A stretch of DNA of 64,000 bases from Atlantibacter sp032062175. GTDB taxonomy: Bacteria; Pseudomonadota; Gammaproteobacteria; Enterobacterales; Enterobacteriaceae. The notes below the pieces were generated by a model. It saw nothing but the letters and a program-made list of their open reading frames with translations. It was not told the DNA's origin and made no database searches. Positions within the stretch are counted from its first letter, which is position 1; every line of letters begins with the position of its first letter. This document shows positions 26,326 through 34,224 of the stretch, in pieces. The stretch is taken from positions 60,734 through 124,733 of the forward strand of contig NZ_DAMBQK010000011.1 of NCBI RefSeq assembly GCF_032062175.1, read 5' to 3'. The position numbers and the translations under genes are program-made.

Positions 26326-27300
26326 TTAATATTCAACCTTCCACATATAGCGGCGGGTCGTTAACGGATGCTGGCGAATGTCGGCCAGCGCACGGTTATA
26401 AACCGGGTAAACGTTGTTGAACAAGGAATGGTTGAAGTAATCGATCACCGTCGGTTTGATGGTGGAGAGGCCCAGCTCTTTGGCATCCACCACTTCGATG
26501 CGGCGGCCATATTTTTTCAGGAAGTTCAGGGCGCGCTCATCCACCGCGCGGGTGCTGCCTTCGGAGAACTGGAAGAAGAACGGCGTGTTGGCATCGGTAA
26601 TTTCAAACGGGCCGTGGAAGAACTCGCCGCTGTGGATGCAGGCAGAGTGGATCCACTGCATTTCCATAAAGATACAGATGCTCTGCAAATAAGCCGCGCC
26701 GTAACCCGCACCGCTCGCCATGGTGTAGATAACTTTGTCGTCTTTATATTCCTGGGCGAACGCCTGGGCGCGGTTCTGCAAATGATCCCACGCGCGGTAC
26801 ACGATGCGGTTGATTTTGCTCAGGCCGTCCTGGAAATCGTCGTAATGGGCGTAGCCTTCGGTCTGGTTGAGGATTTCTACCGCAGTGAGCAGGCCCTTAA
26901 GGGTTTTCTCTTCGGCGATGTCTTTGCCGTCACCAAAGCTGTAGGTTTCTACAAAATCGCAGTGGGCCACCAGCGGGGAGTCGGTCACCCAGGTCAGGCC
27001 GATAACCGGCACGCCACGGCTTTGGGCCAGCTCTGCCGCGTTGATGGTTTCCGGGGTGTTGCCTTTGTGAGACGCCACTACCACAACCGCGTTTTCGCCC
27101 AGCGCCACCGGCGGGTTATTGATAAATTCGCCGCTGTTGTACAATCCGACGGTGACTTTAGTGGCTTCTTTTTCCAGGAAGGCTTTCGCCGGGTAAAACG
27201 CCGCATACGAGCCGCCGCAGGCAACGTAGTACACGTGCGTGATCCCGCCCTTTTCTGCTTTGCTTTCAACGATGCCGCTAATGATTTCTTTAATACTCAT
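26326..27300 (-). CDS. fraB: 6-phospho-fructose-asparagine deglycase FraB (SIS domain)
   Basis: FraB splits 6-phospho-fructose-asparagine into glucose-6-phosphate and asparagine. The protein has two SIS sugar-phosphate isomerase folds; the N-terminal one begins with VYYVACGGSYAAFYPAKAFL and has ASHKGNTPET as phosphate loop. The C-terminal part holds SGEFFHGPFEI, the segment with the catalytic Glu and His of this deglycase family. The start MSIKEIISG is fixed by AAGGGGAAAA upstream. First gene of the operon, with an operator-like palindrome 62 bases upstream. FraB is known in Salmonella as a drug target because its loss lets the toxic intermediate accumulate. Confidence 0.92.
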   Translation of the reverse strand: MSIKEIISGIVESKAEKGGITHVYYVACGGSYAAFYPAKAFLEKEATKVTVGLYNSGEFINNPPVALGENAVVVVASHKGNTPETINAAELAQSRGVPVIGLTWVTDSPLVAHCDFVETYSFGDGKDIAEEKTLKGLLTAVEILNQTEGYAHYDDFQDGLSKINRIVYRAWDHLQNRAQAFAQEYKDDKVIYTMASGAGYGAAYLQSICIFMEMQWIHSACIHSGEFFHGPFEITDANTPFFFQFSEGSTRAVDERALNFLKKYGRRIEVVDAKELGLSTIKPTVIDYFNHSLFNNVYPVYNRALADIRQHPLTTRRYMWKVEY

Positions 27301-27361
27301 CACTTTTCCCCTTGGGTCGTTTCTGACGTTAACCGCGTGACAGCCGCGCGCCACTCAATGT

Positions 27362-27408
27362 ATCTAAATGTATTGTTATGAATATATAACATTGCCATAC
27401 ATTTAGAT
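27362..27408 (-). promoter_or_regulatory. Inverted repeat in the fraB promoter region, likely FraR operator
   Basis: A perfect 12-base inverted repeat, ATCTAAATGTAT and ATACATTTAGAT, with 23 bases between, lies 62-108 bases before the fraB start. The spacer is AT-rich and could hold the -35/-10 region. GntR/UTRA repressors typically bind such AT-rich palindromes. The FraR link comes from position. Confidence 0.55.
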
Positions 27409-27424
27409 CAACGAGGGCCCCTAC

Positions 27425-27458
27425 AAAAAAATCGGGATCCGCGATGCAGATCCCGATT
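27425..27458 (-). terminator. Intrinsic terminator of fraR
   Basis: On the minus strand a 10-bp stem AATCGGGATC / GATCCCGATT is followed by six T residues, 42 bases after the fraR stop. It separates fraR from the fraB operon, which then needs its own promoter. Confidence 0.85.
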
Positions 27459-27499
27459 TACGCTGTAACGGAGTGATGATCAACGGCTAAAAATCGCGG

Positions 27500-28216
27500 T
27501 CAGACGGTAAAACGCAGTTTGTCGCCGACGATCAACTGATGAGAAATGCAGGACATTTCGCCTTTGTTATCAATCATCTCACTTTTGATTGAGATCAGCG
27601 GATAACGGTTGGCGACGCCGAGGTAGTGGGCCACTTCAAAACTGGCGTACACCAGTTCGATGGTTTTGCTGGAGTGGGTAAACCACAGGCCATGTTTGTC
27701 GCGCAGGGTGTCGTACAGGGAGTGGCTGTTAAGATCTTCATTCAGCAAAGCGGCGAACTGCGGGGGAAACCACACGGTTTCCAGCGAGACGGGTACATCG
27801 TCGGCATAGCGAATACGCTCAATGACCACCGCTTTTTCCCCGTTGGAGATGTTCAGTTTGGCGCGGGTATCTTCATCGCAATCTTCAAACACCGATTTGA
27901 TGGTGCGCGAACCGGGGCGGCGGCCCTGGGAGCGGCACAGCTCGCTGAAGCTCATAATGCCGGTCATGCTGCGCTGGAACTTCTCGCCGGAAACGAATGT
28001 GCCTTTGCCCGATACGCGGGTCAGAAAGTTTTCCCGGGTCAGGGCATCCAGCGCTTTACGCACCGTCACGCGGCTGACCTGCCAGCTGGCGCTGAGATCA
28101 TTTTCGGTGGGGATCTGCTGCCCCGGCTGGTACTCGCCACTTAAGATCGCCTCTTTCAGGGCTTCTTCAAGCTGCTTATACAGTGGTTTGGCACTTGAGG
28201 TATCCGGCAGATTCAC
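27500..28216 (-). CDS. fraR: GntR-family regulator FraR
   Basis: A 238-residue GntR/HutC-type regulator. The winged helix at residues 10-75 includes LKEAILSGEYQPGQQIPTEN and SRVTVRKALDAL, and the UTRA effector domain occupies about 95-235 (GEKAVVIERIRYADDVPVSLE). It lies upstream of fraB in the same direction and is followed by its own terminator, the arrangement of Salmonella fraR, whose product represses fraBDAE. The inducer is probably a phosphorylated pathway intermediate. Confidence 0.88.
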   Translation of the reverse strand: MNLPDTSSAKPLYKQLEEALKEAILSGEYQPGQQIPTENDLSASWQVSRVTVRKALDALTRENFLTRVSGKGTFVSGEKFQRSMTGIMSFSELCRSQGRRPGSRTIKSVFEDCDEDTRAKLNISNGEKAVVIERIRYADDVPVSLETVWFPPQFAALLNEDLNSHSLYDTLRDKHGLWFTHSSKTIELVYASFEVAHYLGVANRYPLISIKSEMIDNKGEMSCISHQLIVGDKLRFTV

Positions 28217-28328
28217 GTTATGTATCCTTTTGTATTGTCATAAGACAGACAGCATAGGGTTTACAATATACAACAATTTGCTTATGGCTACACTGTAGCG
28301 AGGATCCGTCAGCAAGGAGAAAGACAGT

Positions 28329-29561
28329 ATGCAATGGAATTCCGCGTTTTGGACCCGGCACGCCAGCTCGCTATTCTTCCCGATGGCGCTCATTTTGTAT
28401 GATTTCGCCGCCTATCTCACCACCGATATGATCCAACCGGGGATCATCCACGTGGTGCGGGAATTTAACGCCGACGTCAGCCTGGCTCCGGCGTCTGTCA
28501 GCCTGTATATGGCGGGCGGCATGGCATTGCAGTGGCTGCTCGGGCCGCTGTCGGACCGGATTGGCCGCCGCCCGGTGCTGCTTACCGGCGCGCTGATCTT
28601 CACCCTTGCCTGTACCGCCACGCTGTTCACCTCCTCGATGGAACAGTTTCTCGCGGCGCGCTTTATTCAGGGCACCAGCATCTGTTTTATCGCCACCGTG
28701 GGTTATGTGACGGTGCAGGAAGCCTACGGCCAAACCAAATCCATTAAGTTGATGGCGATTATCACCTCGGTAGTGCTGGTGGCCCCGGTAGTTGGCCCGC
28801 TGTCCGGCGCGGCGCTGATGCAGTTTGTCCACTGGAAAGTGCTGTTTGGCGTGATTGCGGTGATGGGGTTCATCGCCTGGCTAGGCCTGTTGTTCAGCAT
28901 GCCAGAGACCATAAAAGAACGCGGCGCGCCGTTTCGCGTAGCAAGCGTATGGCAGGATTTTAAGAACGTGTTTCGCAACCGCATCTTCCTGACCGGCGCG
29001 GCTACGCTGTCCTTAAGCTATATCCCGCTGATGACCTGGGTGGCGGTCTCGCCGGTGATTCTGATCGACGACGGCGGGCTGAGCACTTCGCAGTACGCCT
29101 GGACTCAGGTGCCGATTTTTGGTGCGGTGATCGTCGCCAATATGCTGGTGGTGAAATTTATTAAAGACCCTACCACGCCGCGCTTTATGTGGAGCGCGAT
29201 CCCGATCCAACTCACCGGGCTGGCGCTGATGATCGTCGGCAATATCCTGTTCCCGCACGTCTGGCTGTGGTCGGTACTCGGCACCAGCTTTTACGCCTTC
29301 GGGATCGGGCTGATTTTCCCGACGCTGTACCGCTTCACCCTGTTTTCCAACGACTTGCCGAAAGGCACAGTTTCCGCATCGCTGAATATTGTGGTGCTGA
29401 GCACCAGCGCAGCGGCGGTGGAGGCAGCGCGCTGGATCTACTTCCACGCGGGCGGACGGCTGGCGTTTCACACCCTGTCGGTAGTGGCGGGCGTGATTGT
29501 GGTTTTCTTCCTGGCGGGGCTGTTAAAACGGGTCAGAGCGCGCGAGGCGGCGCTGGCGTAG
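28329..29561 (+). CDS. mdtM: Multidrug efflux MFS transporter MdtM
   Basis: A 12-span major facilitator of 410 residues, matching E. coli MdtM in length and sequence character: ALILYDFAAYLTTDMIQPG in the first span, the motif-A loop GPLSDRIGRRP and FIQGTSICFIATVGYVTVQE. MdtM exports quaternary ammonium compounds, some antibiotics and bile salts, and helps alkaline pH tolerance. In E. coli mdtM neighbours yjiN; here about 3.3 kb with a two-gene unit, a stress protein and an hcp cassette lie between them. AAGGAGAAAGAC precedes the ATG. Confidence 0.93.
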   Translation: MQWNSAFWTRHASSLFFPMALILYDFAAYLTTDMIQPGIIHVVREFNADVSLAPASVSLYMAGGMALQWLLGPLSDRIGRRPVLLTGALIFTLACTATLFTSSMEQFLAARFIQGTSICFIATVGYVTVQEAYGQTKSIKLMAIITSVVLVAPVVGPLSGAALMQFVHWKVLFGVIAVMGFIAWLGLLFSMPETIKERGAPFRVASVWQDFKNVFRNRIFLTGAATLSLSYIPLMTWVAVSPVILIDDGGLSTSQYAWTQVPIFGAVIVANMLVVKFIKDPTTPRFMWSAIPIQLTGLALMIVGNILFPHVWLWSVLGTSFYAFGIGLIFPTLYRFTLFSNDLPKGTVSASLNIVVLSTSAAAVEAARWIYFHAGGRLAFHTLSVVAGVIVVFFLAGLLKRVRAREAALA

Positions 29562-29630
29562 CGCGGGTTTCGGAAACATCCACCGCGGCTTTCGTGCAAA
29601 CTTTCTACACTGTAGCCAGGAGGAAAATTC

Positions 29631-29825
29631 ATGAAACTGCTGCCATCTCTATTCTCAAGCCCCGAAAAACTTCTGCAAGTCATCAGCCAGGGTGACGTCC
29701 AGGATGCCATCGATGACGGTGAACGTATCATTATTGATGGCGACGGCAACGCCATGGTGAACATCCACTGCGTCCAGGTTCAACAGGACTTTGAACGCCA
29801 CGTTGAAACGCTAAAGCGGGCCTGA
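29631..29825 (+). CDS. Small protein of unknown function, 64 residues
   Basis: An acidic 64-residue protein opening MKLLPSLFSSPEKLLQ, with a central DDGERIIIDGDGNAMVNI. CAGGAGGAAAA precedes the ATG. The next gene starts one base after its stop, so the two are surely cotranscribed and probably act together. No membrane span or signal is seen. I do not recognise the family. Confidence 0.75.
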   Translation: MKLLPSLFSSPEKLLQVISQGDVQDAIDDGERIIIDGDGNAMVNIHCVQVQQDFERHVETLKRA

Positions 29826-29826
29826 G

Positions 29827-30582
29827 ATGGGAACCGCGATCTTTATGGTGCTGATGGTTTGCGGCTACTGGTACGCCAGCCGCGACCTGTCCACGCGCCT
29901 GAAATACAAACGCACCTTCGGCTGGGATGTTTACTTCCTGGTGGCGCTGTACGGCTGCATCTTCGTGTTGCAGGGGCTGATTGCCACCGCCGCCGTGTGG
30001 CTGATTTTGCTGCTGGCTTCGTTGACGATGAACGAACTGCCGCAGTATTTCGGCACGGAAGCACACCGCTACCAGATGGAGTTTATTAACTGGAGCTTTC
30101 TGGGCATTCAGGCGCCGGTGGTGATCATGCTGAGTTTTGCGGTGCTGTTTTGCCTGTATCGCTCCAACTGGGCGCGCAGCGCGCGGCTCGACAGCGGTGG
30201 CCGCCGCTCGCTCTACAAGCAGCTAACCCGCGCCAACGGGCTGGAGGGTTTGCTGTATCAGTGCATGGAAGAAGGCGAACTGGCGTTTGTGATGCTCAAA
30301 TCGCAGCGCGTGTACGTCGGGATGGTGCACACCGCGTCATTCGACAGCAGCAGTCCGGGCAACAATATCGTACTGATCCCGTTCCTGAGCGGTTACCGCT
30401 CCCGGGAAAACGGGGAATTTGTGGTGGAGCACAACTACAGCGCCTGGTACGCAGAGCACGAGATCACGCTGACCACGGAGCCGAAGTCTGCGCTGTCGTT
30501 TCGCAAAGTGATTTTGCTGGAGCAAATCGAAAGCCTGTCGCTGTTCGATCCGGTAAGCGCAATGGGATTAGACCGCCGGTAA
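29827..30582 (+). CDS. Membrane protein of unknown function, 251 residues
   Basis: Three hydrophobic segments occupy the first half: about residues 3-15, a span starting YFLVALYGCIFVLQ near residue 37, and one starting LGIQAPVVIMLSF near residue 92. A soluble C-terminal domain of about 130 residues is rich in beta-strand-like patterns (ELAFVMLKSQRVYVGMV, NNIVLIPFLSGYRSR). The layout suggests a membrane-anchored sensor or cytoplasmic domain; I do not recognise a family. It directly follows the 64-residue gene and ends at a terminator hairpin shared with the uspF-like gene. Confidence 0.75.
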   Translation: MGTAIFMVLMVCGYWYASRDLSTRLKYKRTFGWDVYFLVALYGCIFVLQGLIATAAVWLILLLASLTMNELPQYFGTEAHRYQMEFINWSFLGIQAPVVIMLSFAVLFCLYRSNWARSARLDSGGRRSLYKQLTRANGLEGLLYQCMEEGELAFVMLKSQRVYVGMVHTASFDSSSPGNNIVLIPFLSGYRSRENGEFVVEHNYSAWYAEHEITLTTEPKSALSFRKVILLEQIESLSLFDPVSAMGLDRR

Positions 30583-30583
30583 A

Positions 30584-30603
30584 AAGCCCACCGCAGTGGG
30601 CTT
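30584..30603. terminator. Hairpin between convergent genes
   Basis: An 8-bp stem AAGCCCAC / GTGGGCTT with a 4-base loop. On the minus strand it is followed by TTT, so it best serves the uspF-like gene; it may also end the unknown gene pair. Confidence 0.65.
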
Positions 30604-30609
30604 GATCGA

Positions 30610-31044
30610 TTAGCGAACCACCAGCACCGAGCATTTGGCATGCCGCACCACCGCTGCGGCATTAGAGCCTAACAGATACGTACTCATGCTGGGCCGGTGC
30701 GAGGCGAGGATAATCAGATCGGCGTTGATCTGATCCGCCACCCGCAGGATATGATCCTTCGGCGCGCCGCTACACACGTGGGTTTTAACGCGGCCCTCCG
30801 GCAGTTTGAACTGGGCGATCAACTCATTGAGCGTTTCCAGCGCATTGGCTTCCCGCTGCGAGCGTTCCGGCGCGATGGTGGTGTATTCCAGGCCATAGGC
30901 GGCAAAATAACTATGGTCCGGGATCACGGCCAGAAAGTGGATCATCGCAACCTCCCGCCCGGCATATTCCTGAACATGGGGAATAACCTGCGTCGTCAGC
31001 TGCATCTCAGAGATATCGATAGGGACTAAGATCGTTCTGGACAT
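30610..31044 (-). CDS. uspF: Universal stress protein, UspF-like
   Basis: A 144-residue UspA-fold protein opening MSRTILVPIDIS. The ATP-binding residues typical of UspF/UspG sit in the C-terminal ASHRPSMSTYLLGSNAAAVVRHAKCSVLVVR: the G-S-(N)-A stretch is the nucleotide loop. The length equals E. coli UspF. Such proteins are induced by growth arrest, and UspF affects adhesion in E. coli. It is a single gene; UspG or a third paralogue is the alternative. AAAGGAGGTTG precedes the ATG. Confidence 0.82.
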   Translation of the reverse strand: MSRTILVPIDISEMQLTTQVIPHVQEYAGREVAMIHFLAVIPDHSYFAAYGLEYTTIAPERSQREANALETLNELIAQFKLPEGRVKTHVCSGAPKDHILRVADQINADLIILASHRPSMSTYLLGSNAAAVVRHAKCSVLVVR

Positions 31045-31252
31045 ACAACCTCCTTTTGCGTGTGGTGTGAAACCCCACGGTTATTATGGTCAAAATTTAA
31101 CCGTTTGGGTGTGATGGGGGTTGGGGTTTGGGGGTTTTGCGTTGGGGAAACTGAGAGAGTACAGAAATGAAAAGAAATAAAACCTGCCCGGCCGTTATCC
31201 AGATTATGAATATATTTTCCAGGCGAGGGATGGGGGCAACAAGCCCCCATCA

Positions 31253-31738
31253 TCAGGCTGTTGGACGTTCATTCCACGCATCCGTGAAGGTGAGATTGCC
31301 ATCTTTATACAACCAGGTAATTTTCTCGTAACTAAGCGCGACATCCTCTAAATGTCCAGTACCAGGACAACCTCGCGTATCGTGCATGAGTGGACTGATT
31401 GATATCACTTTTACAGCTTCCATCGTGATTCTAAAATATTCCACTTCCTGACCAGCATCATTAATGTTGTACCACCTAATCTCTGCGCTTTTTAAAATTT
31501 GCCCTGTAGCCGCTGCTTTATAAAGATAAGGTGAAGCACTATCTATATCTTTTGAAAACTGAAAAGGACCATGTTGCCTGGTTCCAGTCACTTTCCCTGT
31601 TGCAGAATCGGTGGGAATAGTTAAGTTATGGTGTACAGTGCGTAATTCAATACTGCCTTCTCGTCCTGCAACATCTGAAGAACCACGGATAATAGCCCCG
31701 CCATCATCGGTTAAAAATAAATGTACTGGTACAGCCAT
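31253..31738 (-). CDS. hcp: Hcp-family type VI secretion tube protein, orphan copy 1
   Basis: A 161-residue Hcp protein. Hcp hexamers stack to form the inner tube of the type VI secretion system and carry small effectors. It opens MAVPVHLFLTDDGGAIIRGSSD and has the ring-forming strands REGSIEL, SPYLYKAAATGQ, NDAGQEVEYF and the ending EKITWLYKDGNLTFTDAWNER. No T6SS structural gene lies nearby, so the copy is an orphan that must work with a system elsewhere. It is the last of three same-strand genes. The second cassette at 43.9-45.2 kb carries a close relative in the same order. AAGGAG precedes the ATG. Confidence 0.92.
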   Translation of the reverse strand: MAVPVHLFLTDDGGAIIRGSSDVAGREGSIELRTVHHNLTIPTDSATGKVTGTRQHGPFQFSKDIDSASPYLYKAAATGQILKSAEIRWYNINDAGQEVEYFRITMEAVKVISISPLMHDTRGCPGTGHLEDVALSYEKITWLYKDGNLTFTDAWNERPTA

Positions 31739-31760
31739 GATTTATGCTCCTTGCTGGTGA

Positions 31761-32087
31761 TTAATTATATAACCATTTTCCTGCCCTTGCAGATTCTATT
31801 AACATACCAATGGTAAAATCTGGCACATCGATTATTTGCTTCTTAAATGGATTCCACGAAATCGGCACATCGGGATAGTAGGTTTCAATATTGAATTTTT
31901 CCCGCTCTACATCAAACTCTGAGAAAAACTCTTCCATTAATTCTTCCGCTTCATCGACATCAAGCTTTACATCGAAATGGAGACTTGAAAATGCTGTATA
32001 GTCATCATATTTCTTTTTCCTGAATATATACACACCGCTATAGCGAGTAACCAATGCAATAACGCGCATTTCAATATTATTTACCAT
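31761..32087 (-). CDS. DUF1493-like small protein of hcp cassette 1
   Basis: A 108-residue acidic protein that I place, from memory, in the DUF1493 family of acyl-carrier-like proteins. The middle reads FNIETYYPDVPISWNP and the end IGMLIESARAGKWLYN; the paralogue at 44430-44756 ends MFAESAKAGRWLYD. It begins inside the last seven bases of the upstream gene and precedes hcp by 22 bases. Function is unknown. Its constant place between the 150-residue gene and hcp suggests a chaperone, modifier or immunity role. Confidence 0.7.
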   Translation of the reverse strand: MVNNIEMRVIALVTRYSGVYIFRKKKYDDYTAFSSLHFDVKLDVDEAEELMEEFFSEFDVEREKFNIETYYPDVPISWNPFKKQIIDVPDFTIGMLIESARAGKWLYN

Positions 32088-32539
32088 ATTTTATCGCCAC
32101 CCCTGACAATTCGGTTATAATCACGAATAGAGGAATATGTAATTTTAAATACATCACCCAGTAAAATCACCTCACCTATAAGTGGAATAGTGCGACCAAC
32201 AAAGGTACCAATTTTTCTTACCATTTTTCTTTTCACTGTCCATGGTGTGTAACCGCCAATCCAGGTAGGTAATTTTATACCAAAAGGAAACATTTTATTT
32301 CCAAAAAATTTTCTGACCTTCTTAGAAATTATCGATGTACCTTCAATCGCATCGCGCGGTTTTGTCCGCGTTGTTTGATTGTTTATCCCTCCCAGAAGCG
32401 CGGCTAAAGCTCCAACATCTTCAATCCCAAAATGCTCCGCAGTTTTTTCACAAAAAATTATAAATAGTAATTCGCTCGCGGTGAGATTAGATCTCCCGGC
32501 ATAGAAATAAGTACCATTTAGTTCTTCAACAGTATCCAT
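32081..32539 (-). CDS. First gene of hcp cassette 1, possible membrane-active cargo, 152 residues
   Basis: The protein opens MDTVEELNGTYFYAGRSNLTASELLF, has a basic stretch in the middle (VKRKMVRK) and a hydrophobic C-terminal segment (TFVGRTIPLIGEVILLGDVF) before a polar end DKIW. The second cassette has a paralogue of the same length that carries a stop codon. I know such genes only as hcp-associated unknowns in Salmonella- and E. coli-like genomes. A membrane-active T6SS cargo is a reasonable guess because of the late hydrophobic hairpin-like region. There is no signal peptide. Confidence 0.7.
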   Translation of the reverse strand: MDTVEELNGTYFYAGRSNLTASELLFIIFCEKTAEHFGIEDVGALAALLGGINNQTTRTKPRDAIEGTSIISKKVRKFFGNKMFPFGIKLPTWIGGYTPWTVKRKMVRKIGTFVGRTIPLIGEVILLGDVFKITYSSIRDYNRIVRGGDKIW

Positions 32540-32889
32540 CTACCATTCCTTTGGTTTTACATTCCTGATGAGAACACTAATCTTCTGTTAATTAAAAATA
32601 TGAGGTCTCGGCCATAATCTTATAAATTAAATTTTTAGTAACATTCTACTGAGGGTTAGAGCTATTAATGATTTTAGTAAAACATTCAATTAATCAAAAC
32701 CTTTATTAAATGCTACGTCTGACGAGTAAAAAAGAATGATTGATTGCAGGAATATATCTGACAAATTAGACCCTGATCACTTTCTTCGCAGGTGGCACTA
32801 CCGTAGCTATATATTTCTATCAATTTGCCAGCCCACTGTTTAAACCTTTTCCCCTACCCCATCCCGCGCATCGCCTCTATGCTTACCTG
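32540..32889. other. AT-rich gap between hcp cassette 1 and yjiN
   Basis: About 350 bases without a convincing gene. It must hold the cassette promoter (minus) and the yjiN promoter (plus). The first 220 bases are strongly AT-rich, unlike yjiN, so the right border of the inserted cassette is probably near 32,760-32,800. Confidence 0.5.
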
Positions 32890-34173
32890 ATGGAAAAATT
32901 AGCTGAACTCAAGCGCGCCAAGCTGCTGGCGCTGTCGCTGCTGCTGACTGCCGCAGCAATCTTTGTCACCACCCTGTTCCTGCCGCCCAGCCCGTGGGTG
33001 AGCGGGCTAAAAGCCATTTCTGAGGCGGCGATGGTCGGTGCGCTGGCCGACTGGTTCGCCGTAGTAGCGCTGTTTCGCCGCGTGCCGCTGCCGTTTATCT
33101 CGCGGCATACCGCGATTATCCCGCGCAATAAAGACCGGATTGGCGAAAACCTCGGGCGCTTTGTCGAAGAGAAATTCCTTGATACTCAGTCGCTGGTTAC
33201 GCTTATTCATCGCCATGAACCCGCGATGCTGATCGGTAAATGGTTCAGCCAGCCGGAGAATGCCCAGCGGGTCGGCGGGTATCTGATCCAGGGGATGAGC
33301 GGCTTCCTGGAACTGACCGACGACTCGCGGATCCAGGGCCTGCTTCGCCGTGCCGTGCATAAGGCGATAGATAAAGTCGACCTCACCGGTACCAGCGCTT
33401 TGATGCTGGAAAGCATGACCAAAAACGATCGCCACCAACAGCTGCTGGATTCGCTGATTACGCAGCTGATCGCCCTGCTCCAGCGCGACAAAACCCGTGA
33501 TTTTATTGCCCGGCAGATTGTCCACTGGCTGGAGACGGAGCATCCGCTGAAAGCCAAAATTTTACCCACCGAGTGGTTAGGCGAGCACAGCGCGGAGCTG
33601 GTGTCCGATGCGGTGAATTCACTGCTGGATGATATCAGCGAGGATCGCGGGCATCAGATCCGCAAAGCCTTCGATCGCGCCACGCTGAAGCTTATCGACA
33701 ATCTCAAAAGCGACCCGGAGATGGCTGAGAAAGCCAATAACATCAAGCGCTACCTGAAGAATGATGACGCGTTTAACCGCTATCTCGGCGAACTGTGGGG
33801 CGACCTGCGCCAGTGGCTGAAGGCGGATATGCAGTCAGAGGATTCACGCATTCAGCGACGCATCGCCGAGGCCGGGCAGTGGTTTGGCGAAACGCTGGTG
33901 GCGGACAACGCGCTGCGCAACTCGCTCAACGAACATATGGAACAGGCCGCGACCCGCGTTGCGCCGGACTTCGCCGCGTTTTTAACCCGTCACATCAGCG
34001 ACACGGTGAAAAGCTGGGACGCGCGCGACATGTCGCGCCAGATTGAGCTGAACATCGGTAAAGATTTGCAGTTTATTCGCATCAACGGGACGCTGGTGGG
34101 CGGCTGTATTGGGCTGGTGCTGTGGCTGCTGTCGCAGGTGCCGGGTTGGATGCAGGGCGCAGGAGGGTGGTAG
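32890..34173 (+). CDS. yjiN: DUF445 family membrane protein YjiN
   Basis: A 427-residue inner-membrane protein with one span near the N-terminus (LLALSLLLTAAAIFVTTLFL, about 13-32) and one at the C-terminus (VGGCIGLVLWLLSQVPGW), with a long helical cytoplasmic or periplasmic middle. The DUF445 signature VGALADWFAVVALFRRVPLPF follows the first span. E. coli YjiN has nearly the same length (426). Function unknown. In E. coli it neighbours mdtM, supporting synteny of this region. Confidence 0.9.
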   Translation: MEKLAELKRAKLLALSLLLTAAAIFVTTLFLPPSPWVSGLKAISEAAMVGALADWFAVVALFRRVPLPFISRHTAIIPRNKDRIGENLGRFVEEKFLDTQSLVTLIHRHEPAMLIGKWFSQPENAQRVGGYLIQGMSGFLELTDDSRIQGLLRRAVHKAIDKVDLTGTSALMLESMTKNDRHQQLLDSLITQLIALLQRDKTRDFIARQIVHWLETEHPLKAKILPTEWLGEHSAELVSDAVNSLLDDISEDRGHQIRKAFDRATLKLIDNLKSDPEMAEKANNIKRYLKNDDAFNRYLGELWGDLRQWLKADMQSEDSRIQRRIAEAGQWFGETLVADNALRNSLNEHMEQAATRVAPDFAAFLTRHISDTVKSWDARDMSRQIELNIGKDLQFIRINGTLVGGCIGLVLWLLSQVPGWMQGAGGW

Positions 34174-34189
34174 GTGTGCCACACCAAAA

Positions 34190-34212
34190 GCTCCCCTCTG
34201 GCGGAGGGGAGC
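34190..34212. terminator. Hairpin between yjiN and the convergent MFS gene
   Basis: A 9-bp stem GCTCCCCTC / GAGGGGAGC with a 5-base loop between two convergent stop codons. On the minus strand it is followed by TTTTGG, so it works best for the MFS gene. Confidence 0.75.
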
Positions 34213-34224
34213 CTGACTACATGC

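Noticed and set aside
26368..27381. 337-codon plus-strand frame opposite fraB
   Set aside because: It is a by-product of codon bias in fraB, has no ribosome site, and its product has no recognisable pattern.
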